Source: Prolixibacteraceae bacterium (GTDB lineage Bacteria; Bacteroidota; Bacteroidia; Bacteroidales; Prolixibacteraceae). From it: a DNA stretch of 33,885 nucleotides. A program made the position numbers and the translations under genes. The first letter of the stretch is position 1. Every line of letters begins with the position of its first letter. Below the pieces are notes generated by a model, which was given only the letters and a program-made list of their open reading frames with translations, did no database searches and had not been told where the DNA came from. The stretch lies in NCBI GenBank assembly GCA_019163175.1, contig JAFLKN010000068.1, positions 1 to 33,885 of the forward strand. The letters are read 5' to 3'. Of the stretch, positions 24,864 through 32,500 are shown piece after piece.

Positions 24864-26501
24864 CTATGCGAAATACCTATTCACCAAAGGCAAAGCACAA
24901 AATCCGCCCATTGTATAGTCACAATAGCCTGAAAAATCTATTGTTGTTTGAACATGGATTTCATCAACGGCCAATTGATTCGGTTTTAGTCCTATATGTT
25001 TAAGCATATTGATATAGTTGTATTTTGTTGCCCGTGAGATCACACCATTTTTTTCCAATTCATCCAGACTATTGGTTTGTAGTAACATGATAACTTGTCT
25101 TACTTTATTTGGATTGATCTTTGATTTTACTTTATCAATAACCCCATCAGCCACATACATATTGAATGAATCAATGTTGTTATTGTATTGTGCAACCCTT
25201 TTCCCTGCATTGCTTACATTCTCTTTCACTTCAACCTTAAATTGTTTTAAAAAGCTGTTGAACATTTTGAACATCTCATCGAGTAATGCCCTTGAAAATC
25301 TTGTTTCGAGTGGTAAGCTTGCTTCATGTTTTTTTGAAAATTTCATTCCGTGAATGGTTGAATTGGCCTTTTTTGTTTCTTCTGAAACCTTCAAACGAAA
25401 AGAAACGGTTTTACTCATGATGGATTTATAAAGCTTGTGGTTCGCCTTTTTTTCCTTAGAAAGCTGATTGAATTCTTTCAATGGATTCTCAACTTTTTTA
25501 TTCATAAGTCTTTCACATTTTTTTTGAATTGAATCAACTTCCTTAAAATCAGTTCGCAATGTTTTAAATAATGAACAGGATTTTGCAAAAATCTTCTTCC
25601 GGTATAGGTGGCTCATCATGGCATTCCTAAAACTGATTTCATACCTCAGGATGCGATCTGAATAACTTTGAAGACCTTCATAAATTAGCATCCCATTTTT
25701 ATCATACTTGTTCTCAATCTTGAAAATCTCTTGCTTTTTCTTTTTGTTGATTTGCTCATGATGTTTTCTTTCCCCATTTGAACTATTGTATTCTGATCCT
25801 TTATGATAGATTTTTGCAGAATATCGTTCAGTTTGTAGGAAGATAGAAGTTACCCAATCTATTTTATTTTTGGAAGTTTCCCGAATATATCTTTTCTTGA
25901 TTTTCTTCTGAAATTCAAGATATTTCAATGCCTCTTTCTTTGAGTTGAAATGTTGGTTAAAGCAAATATCCAAGCGGTTAATTTCTACATCATTTAAGTC
26001 GATACCATCAAAATCATAAACTGAATGAAAGTATTTTTTCAGAAAAGCCTTTAAAAATGAAATTAGCCGGTCGTATGTGAGATTCTGTACAGTTTTTAAA
26101 TCTTCTATTTCATTACGAGTGTTATACCTTGCATTTTCGGTGTGATGGGGTACGAATTGTACAAGGTTAGTACCATAAATAAATTTGGGTATCGAAAAAT
26201 TAAATTCGATATAATCACGGTCAATTCTTATTGAATAAGCCATATAGTAATGTGAAGAAGTAACAGCAATCTTGTTCCTATAGAAAATTTGAGTTTTTCC
26301 AGTATCACCAAACTCCATTGCTTTTATCTCCATAAAATCATCCGGCTTTTCAGAAAGTTCACCGGTATCCAGATTCACCAATCTGCGGTGTGGATTCCTG
26401 ATATCGTAGAAGGTTTCTCCCGACCCTTTTGCCCGTAAAATATCCACGATTTTACTGTTTTTTTGCAAGTTGTGGATTCGTAGCACAATTGTATCAATCA
26501 T
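24864..26501 (-). CDS. Phage/plasmid replication initiator, filamentous-phage gene II (G2P)-like
   Basis: A 545-residue protein. Its opening MIDTIVLRIH, the block YIEFNFSIPKFIYGTNLV (residues 97-114; compare E-x-K-x-SP-x-K-x4-G-x-N in M13 gpII), NRLDICFNQHF, ILRYEISFRN, and the C-terminal SRATKYNYINMLKHIGL with TIDFS follow the same order as in M13/fd gene II protein. That family nicks a double-stranded origin to start rolling-circle replication. The assignment is by eye from remembered sequence, so the family is likely, not proved. Longer than M13 gpII (410 residues), mostly in the lysine-rich middle. An inverted repeat lies just upstream. Confidence 0.72.
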   Translation of the reverse strand: MIDTIVLRIHNLQKNSKIVDILRAKGSGETFYDIRNPHRRLVNLDTGELSEKPDDFMEIKAMEFGDTGKTQIFYRNKIAVTSSHYYMAYSIRIDRDYIEFNFSIPKFIYGTNLVQFVPHHTENARYNTRNEIEDLKTVQNLTYDRLISFLKAFLKKYFHSVYDFDGIDLNDVEINRLDICFNQHFNSKKEALKYLEFQKKIKKRYIRETSKNKIDWVTSIFLQTERYSAKIYHKGSEYNSSNGERKHHEQINKKKKQEIFKIENKYDKNGMLIYEGLQSYSDRILRYEISFRNAMMSHLYRKKIFAKSCSLFKTLRTDFKEVDSIQKKCERLMNKKVENPLKEFNQLSKEKKANHKLYKSIMSKTVSFRLKVSEETKKANSTIHGMKFSKKHEASLPLETRFSRALLDEMFKMFNSFLKQFKVEVKENVSNAGKRVAQYNNNIDSFNMYVADGVIDKVKSKINPNKVRQVIMLLQTNSLDELEKNGVISRATKYNYINMLKHIGLKPNQLAVDEIHVQTTIDFSGYCDYTMGGFCALPLVNRYFA

Positions 26502-26556
26502 ATGTCTGTTATTTAAAGAGTTACGTTTAAATTAGTAAGTTTTAATAGTCCAAAAC

Positions 26557-26601
26557 TTAGACAGGTTCAGTGTTGTTAATGAACTAACTGACCCTATCTA
26601 A
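26557..26601. repeat. Imperfect 15-bp inverted repeat upstream of the replication gene
   Basis: TTAGACAGGTTCAGT (26557-26571) and ACTGACCCTATCTAA (26587-26601) match at 13 of 15 positions, with a 15-base loop. A second pairing, GTTCA with TGAAC, is possible inside. It overlaps the stop of the HTH gene and precedes the initiator gene, a position suited to an origin, an operator or an attenuator. Confidence 0.6.
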
Positions 26602-26887
26602 ACTCCGTTTTAACCTTTAAATGATTTAGTAAATCAGACCTATTAAAAAGTAATTTTCGGCCTACCTGATGGTAAGGAATTAGGCCTTTTCTCTGATAAT
26701 GGTACAATGTGGTAAGTGAACAACCTAATAGTTTACTCGCTTGCTTACGATTAAGCATTTTGTTGTCGTTTTCAGGTCTTTCCTGATTCCCTGAAATTAA
26801 TGCTTTCAGTTCTTGTTTTAATGAATCCTGAATCAAGGTTTTTAATTCAGACTTCATGTTTTCCGATAGTTCTAATTGTAGATGCAT
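26594..26887 (-). CDS. Excisionase-like helix-turn-helix protein
   Basis: A 97-residue protein whose C-terminal half (44-92) is a MerR-like HTH_17 domain: MLNRKQASKLLGCSLTTLYH, then the wing IPYHQVGRKLLFNRSDLLNHL. Such proteins serve as recombination directionality factors or repressors in integrated elements of Bacteroidota. The N-terminal half is a charged helix, perhaps for dimerisation. It lies between the integrase and the replication gene. A TAATTGT/ACAATTA inverted repeat at 26887-26917 begins at its start codon and could be its own operator. Confidence 0.85.
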   Translation of the reverse strand: MHLQLELSENMKSELKTLIQDSLKQELKALISGNQERPENDNKMLNRKQASKLLGCSLTTLYHYQRKGLIPYHQVGRKLLFNRSDLLNHLKVKTEFR

Positions 26888-27031
26888 AATTGTGGTTTTT
26901 AAATTATGCTACAATTATCTATGAATAAAAACTGAAGAAAAAGCAATTGTTTCTATTTAATGCATTTTGCTAGCATTCTGAATAATTCAAAATGCTATAC
27001 TAAGCTTTAATTCAATTCAGATCAGGGGAAT

Positions 27032-28255
27032 TTATCCAAAGACTTTATCCATTTGGTTTCTTTTATGATCGTCAACTATCTTGAAATACCGCTGAAAAGA
27101 TTTGTATGAAGTATGTGTTGTAATATCCATAATAACCTCCGTTGACATTCCCCGAATCATCGCATTTGTAATAAAAGTTTTTCTGGCTACATGGGAGGTC
27201 AAAACCTCATATTTTTTCACACTTTTTTCAATCCGCTTTGATCCAAGATATCGGACAATCTGAACGGGCTCATTTAAACCGGCAAGCCTCCCAAGTTCCT
27301 TTAAATAGGTATTCATTTTCTGATTGCTGATGGAGTGAAAAAGTGAGAAGGTTTCATCAGACTTATATTTCTCATAAATAATACGAGAGTATTGGTTCAA
27401 GGGAATTGTTGTTTTCCCTTTTGTTTTAATGGTTTCTATTTGAATTGTATCTCGACTGATATTTTCCTGTTTCAGGTTAATAATATCAGAAAACCGTAAT
27501 CCTGTAAAACAACCAAAACAAAATAGATCCCTTACCCTTTCAAGTTTGGGATTGTTAATCTCCAAATCAAAAATTTTCATAAGTTCTTCCCATGTGAGAA
27601 AATATATCTCACCATCAAATTGCTTAACCTTAAATTTTTGGAATTCAATATTAGTTGTATATCCTCTTTCATGCGACCAGTTTAAAAATGATTTAAACGT
27701 TTTGAAGTATTTTGCAAGAGAATTGTTTGTCAACTTATATTCATCGATTAGATATTTTCTAAGCTTATCCAAAAATTGAAGGTTGATGGCATCATATTCA
27801 ATCTGAACATGTTTTGCCTCACTGTATTCTTTAAGTTGTTTTAAGGTTGTCTTGTACTTTTTAAGCGTATTTGCTGCCCTTTTTGTATTAGATACCTCAA
27901 TATATTCTTCAAACCTTGAAAATATGTCATAAGTTGATTCTTTGTTGAATCGTTCATTCAACAAATTCTTCAAATCATCTGGAAATAATTTCTTTCCTAA
28001 TATCCGATGGTTATTAATCGTGTCCTCTACAAAGTTTGCAAGGGTATTGAGATATTCATTTAAGGTAATAGCACTCGCATAACTTGGTTTTGCACGTTGC
28101 TTATCCAAAAGCCAAAAGATAGGCTCAATTCTTTTCCCTGTATAGTATCTGAATCGTACACCATCAATTGGATGCACAAGCATGATTTGGGATTTTTCTT
28201 TTTTATCTGAAGTGTTCTTCAGGTTAAATTTCACGTTATTTTTACTGTATGCCAT
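27032..28255 (-). CDS. int: Tyrosine recombinase (integrase) of the tRNA-Arg element
   Basis: A 407-residue site-specific recombinase. It has an arm-type-site-binding N-terminal part (VRFRYYTGKRIEP), a SAM-like core-binding domain (about 105-200), and a catalytic domain with Arg254 (TGLRFSD), a likely Lys279 or Lys281, His355-x2-Arg358 (SHVARKTF), His381 and the nucleophile Tyr390. All six catalytic positions are present, so it should be active. It is transcribed away from the right attachment site, which is 157 bases upstream. The pattern is that of Bacteroidota tRNA-targeting integrases. Confidence 0.95.
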   Translation of the reverse strand: MAYSKNNVKFNLKNTSDKKEKSQIMLVHPIDGVRFRYYTGKRIEPIFWLLDKQRAKPSYASAITLNEYLNTLANFVEDTINNHRILGKKLFPDDLKNLLNERFNKESTYDIFSRFEEYIEVSNTKRAANTLKKYKTTLKQLKEYSEAKHVQIEYDAINLQFLDKLRKYLIDEYKLTNNSLAKYFKTFKSFLNWSHERGYTTNIEFQKFKVKQFDGEIYFLTWEELMKIFDLEINNPKLERVRDLFCFGCFTGLRFSDIINLKQENISRDTIQIETIKTKGKTTIPLNQYSRIIYEKYKSDETFSLFHSISNQKMNTYLKELGRLAGLNEPVQIVRYLGSKRIEKSVKKYEVLTSHVARKTFITNAMIRGMSTEVIMDITTHTSYKSFQRYFKIVDDHKRNQMDKVFG

Positions 28256-28488
28256 CGGATTTTGGTGTCAATTATGGTGTCAAATTTGAATTAATTGAAT
28301 GAAATTTGGGTTAATTCAATTGAAGCACTAATATACTAAAATCCTTTATTATCAGGCATTACAGATAGCAAATAGTTTTAATTGATTTAATAAAAGGTAT
28401 ATTTAACTAGCTCCGGTGGGACTACTCCTCAAATATTACACCTATCTATAAATCCTATTCTTTGGTGCTTTCTGTGTAGATTTTATGG
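28256..28488. other. Non-coding right end of the element with arm-site-like repeats
   Basis: Two tandem TGGTGTCAA motifs (28263-28271 and 28275-28283) and an inverted pair GAATTAATT/TTAATTC lie between the integrase start and the 13-bp repeat at 28413. The same TTGGTGTCAAT occurs at the left end. These are candidate integrase arm-binding sites. Confidence 0.45.
28413..28425 (+). repeat. attR: right attachment site
   Basis: CCGGTGGGACTAC, an exact copy of the tRNA-Arg 3' end at 15303-15315, in the same orientation; sequence on either side does not match the tRNA. Confidence 0.85.
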
Positions 28489-29403
28489 TTAAAATTTTTG
28501 TGCAGTCTTTTCCTTTTCAGAAAATACCGGGAATTCGAATCCAAGTCGTATTTCATGCGAACCATAATTAAATGCCTGTAGTTCGTTGATATACAAATCG
28601 TACGAATATCCAAGTTTTATCCTGTCAGTGATTTTAAATTCGGCCAGAAAACTCACAGCCTTGCCCGTTCTGAAAGAGGCCCCAACCCAGAAGAAGTTTC
28701 CAAAAAGCACACTGGCATTTATGTCGAACTGCAAAGGAGCATTCGGGGTATACTTTGCCATGAAAGATGGGCGAAAAATAATTTTATCATCAATTGGGAA
28801 AGCTCTTCCCCCCATCATATAAAAATGCCGGGTAAGTTTACTAAAAGAAGATTTTCCATCCTTCTTCATGTAGCCATACTCGTTTTGAAGCAATTGTTTG
28901 GATGAGATTCCCAGAAAAAAACGATCTGAATAATAGTACATTCCAATATTTGCATCTGGAGTAATCTTCCTTACATCCTGCGGATCGAACAAATAATCCG
29001 GATCTTTCACACTCATGGCATTCCAGTCGAAGTCAAAATACTTCAATCCGAATTGGATTCCAAATGCCAATATGTCTTTCCCCAGAAAAAGACGATACGA
29101 ATATGTTCCCATTATCCCTTGATTATTTGTTGGACCAAGAATATCCCGATACAAATACACACCCAAGCCAACATTTTTATTTCGCATGGCTGAATGTGCA
29201 CTAATGGTAAATGTTTCGGGAGCACCTTCGATATTAACCCACTGTGACCGGTTCACCATATCAATAGTAAAAGCTTCAGTACTTCCGGCATAAGCAGGAT
29301 TGACAAGCAACTTATTAAACATGTACTGCGTGAATAATGGATCCTGTTGTGCAAATGCAGTATAGCTGCAAAAAAGGATAAACATCAGTATAATTCGTTT
29401 CAT
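28489..29403 (-). CDS. PorP/SprF-family type IX secretion-associated outer-membrane protein
   Basis: A 304-residue protein with a signal peptide (MKRIILMFILFCSYTAFA, cut before QQ) and the PorP/SprF start QQDPLFTQYMFNKLLVNPAYA, followed by an alternating beta-strand pattern typical of an outer-membrane barrel, ending LGFEFPVF. SprF-like proteins help deliver gliding-motility adhesins with type B C-terminal domains to the surface. It is encoded just after such an adhesin, same strand, 183 bases downstream, which supports a dedicated pair. The partnership is inferred from neighbours and from known SprB/SprF pairs. Confidence 0.93.
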   Translation of the reverse strand: MKRIILMFILFCSYTAFAQQDPLFTQYMFNKLLVNPAYAGSTEAFTIDMVNRSQWVNIEGAPETFTISAHSAMRNKNVGLGVYLYRDILGPTNNQGIMGTYSYRLFLGKDILAFGIQFGLKYFDFDWNAMSVKDPDYLFDPQDVRKITPDANIGMYYYSDRFFLGISSKQLLQNEYGYMKKDGKSSFSKLTRHFYMMGGRAFPIDDKIIFRPSFMAKYTPNAPLQFDINASVLFGNFFWVGASFRTGKAVSFLAEFKITDRIKLGYSYDLYINELQAFNYGSHEIRLGFEFPVFSEKEKTAQKF

Positions 29404-29543
29404 CAGAAAAGAGTTTATTATTGACTTAAACTTTCATTATTTCCGGTTGAAATACTTCCTGACTCTATTGAAAGGAAGCATTTCGCCCGGATATTTTTAA
29501 CTTATTTTTTGACTTAAATTTGTTCTTCATCTGCCATATGCCA

Positions 29544-29558
29544 GCCTGTCCGGCAGGC
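29544..29558. repeat. Short palindrome GCCTG-TCCGG-CAGGC (REP-like)
   Basis: A GC-rich hairpin in an AT-rich spacer between the adhesin and PorP/SprF genes. It resembles the TGCCTGCCGGACAGGC repeats common in Bacteroidota genomes. Without a poly-T run it is not a standard terminator. Confidence 0.5.
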
Positions 29559-29586
29559 AGGGAACTCACCATTTTTTCAATTTTGG

Positions 29587-32500
29587 TTAATCCATTCCAG
29601 TCCGCAACTGAACCCAACCGGTATACGACTTAATTCCATTAATTTTAATAATGTAATAGTAAGTACCATCAGGAACACGTTTGCCCTTGGTATTATTTCC
29701 ATCCCAGAACACGTTGTCGTTGTCATAATTGCGAAGTTCGATTATTTTATCACCCCAACGGTTAAAGATCAACACCTCGTTATCCTGGAATTTTTCAATT
29801 CCTTCAACCCACCAAATGTCATTGTTCCCATCACCGTTTGGAGATAAACCATTCCGAACAGTGACCATTTTATCAACTGATGTTTCAACTTTAACCAGAA
29901 CACTTTCGGATCCTTTACAACCGGTATTTACATCAGTAACCGTAAGAACAAATTGAACATCACTTGTCAAGGCTGTGGTTTCGGTTGTACTGGCATGGCT
30001 GTTTTGAACAAATTCAGCAGGAGACCAACTGTAAGTATAATTTCCGCCTTGTGGATAAACTGTCGCAGAAAGTGTTGTTTTGGTATTGACATAAACTGTC
30101 TGCGGTTCACCAGCATCAATCAACAATTGTTCGTGATACTTAATAATCAATGTATCGGTAACAGTTTGTGTACTACAGAGCCCTACACCTGTAACAATGG
30201 CAATAAGTTTTACATCACCAGTTTCATTTGCTGCTGGTTTGTAAACTGGGGTCAGTGTGTTTGATTGTTGTACTTCACCCATTCCCTTTGAAATCCATGT
30301 AATTCCAGAGTAGTTGCGTGCAGTAACATTGCTGATTGAGACGTTTTCACCAAAACATGCCTCCCTGTCAGATCCTGCTGATATAAACGGTTTTGCCGAA
30401 AATGAAAGTACAAGCGTATCTTTTACTTTCCCTGCAGTCAAAGTCAAAGTAACCTGACCTTTTTGTAAATCTGCAGCACTAGGTGTATAAGTGGCATTAA
30501 TCAGATTTGGATTATTGAACGAACCTGAACCATTTGTACTCCAAACAACCGTGGCCGAGTTTGTAACTGAAGCTGTAGCTAAACGGTAAGTTAAGCCTTC
30601 GCAAATAATTGCATCTTCGCCAGCATTCACCGTGATTGGCAGCGTAAGGGTAAGTACCATTGCATCGCTCACTTCCGGACAAAGGCCATTGCCTTTTGCC
30701 GACAGGGTAAGTGTAACACTTCCTGCAGACATATCAGCCTCGCTTGGTGTATAAACAGAGTTAAGAATGCCGGCATTACTGAAGGTTCCGGTTCCTCTGG
30801 TTATCCAATTTAGAGAAGAAACATTGGTAGCCGTTGCACCATTTAATGTATAAGTTATTGATTCACCAATTGAAGCATCAGGTCCGGCAGATACCATTGC
30901 ATTTAATGAGATTGAAAGTATCATGGTATCACTTGCATCGGCACACGTACCACTGCCTTTACCCTGAAGAGTAAGACTTACACTGCCTTTAGCAATATCT
31001 GCATCGCTTGGTGTATAAACAGGATTTACAATACTGGTGCTGCTAAAAGTTCCGGTTCCACTTGTTATCCAATTCAAACTTGTAGCCTCAGAAACGGTTG
31101 CGTTGGTGATTGCAAAGGACGATCCCTGGCAAATTGAAGCATTTTCTCCGGCATTCACAAGAACCGATTTCGAGAAAGAAAGTAACATCGCATCGGTAGC
31201 GCTGACACATGTACTTTTCCCTTTAGCTTCAAGACTAAGAGTTACCTTACCCGAAGCAATATCGGCCGCACTAGGTGTATAAATCGGGTTGATAACGCTT
31301 GTACTATTAAATGTTCCGGTACCACTGGTTGTCCATATCAGGCTACTTGCATCAGAAACAGAAGCAGTGCTTAGTGTAAATGTATTTCCTTCACAGACCG
31401 AAGCATCTGCACCCGCATGAGCAACAACTTTTTTAGCGAACGAAAGTACCATTGCGTCACTCACATCTGCACAGGGGTTATTACCTTTTGCATTAAGAGT
31501 AAGGGTTACCTGCCCGGCGGCAATGTCAGCAATTCCAGGAGTATAAACAGGATGAGTTATGCTGCTATTACTGAAAGTTCCGTTACCGCTGGTAGTCCAT
31601 ATCAGGCTACTTGCATTTTGAACTACTGCAGTTGCCAAACTGTAAGTCGATCCTTCACAAATAGTGGCATTTTCACCGGCATTGGCAATTGCCTGCAATG
31701 TAATACCAAGCACCATTGTGTCACTGGCTTCGCTGCAAGGACCTTCACCCTTTGCTGTTAAAGTAAGTGTTACATTTGCGTTTGCAATATCGTCGGCACT
31801 TGGAGTGTAAACAGGATTAGCAACATTTATATCACTGAATTTACCTGTACCACTGGTCGTCCATGTCAGGCCGGTTGCATTTAGAACTGATGCCGAATTG
31901 AGTGTATAGGCAGAACCTTCACAAATAGTGGCATTTTCACCAGCATTAACAACTACCGCATGAACAACATTAATATAAATAACATCATTACTGCATGTTG
32001 ATGGCAAAGGTAATCCGTTATCACAAACTGATACTGTAATTTGATCGGATCCATTATAGCCAGCAATTGGGGTATAAGTAAATTTACCGTCAGATGTTAT
32101 ACTAAAAGTTCCATGCAGTGGGGCGACAACTGGGGTCGTATTTACAACCAAAAGTGTACCCTCAGGATCTATATCTCCATTAACAAGTATATTCCCTGTT
32201 AAAACTTCATTGCTGCAAATGGTATAATTTTCATCAACAATTACCGGTCGATCATTCAAGCTATTCACACTAATGAATAAGTTTCCAACGTCAGTTCCTC
32301 CATGTCCATCACTAATCGTATATAAAACAGTTGGAACATCACCATTGAAATTAACAGCCGGAATAAACGAATATGAACCATTTGCTGAAATCAATAAAGT
32401 TCCTGTATTAGTTATTGTAGCCGTAGTTCCTGAAGAATAACTTTCTCCTAACACCATGAATTTGGTTACGGTCAGGTTATCTCCATCGATATCGCTATCA

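Larger units (their letters stand above)
15316..28425. mobile_element. 13.1-kb tRNA-Arg-integrated element with type I RM / ATPase / HNH cargo
   Basis: Bounded by 13-bp direct repeats, one inside tRNA-Arg(CCU) and one 157 bases upstream of the integrase start. It encodes a tyrosine recombinase, an excisionase-like HTH protein and a filamentous-phage-type replication initiator (mobility module, right), and hsdR-hsdM-hsdS-AAA-HNH (cargo, left), all on the minus strand. It is AT-richer than the flanking chromosome. No Zot-like ATPase, coat protein, relaxase or type IV secretion gene is present, so it is either a satellite/plasmid-like integrative element or a remnant that needs a helper for transfer. 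Confidence 0.85.

Noticed and set aside
24812-25003. 63-codon plus-strand frame starting MNELLKIGEVIN
   Set aside because: The first residues look coding-like, but it runs antisense into the replication gene and has no recognised family or clear promoter.
28413-28425. A second tRNA gene at the right end of the element
   Set aside because: Only 13 bases match the tRNA; no D, anticodon or full T arm precedes them, so it is an attachment repeat.
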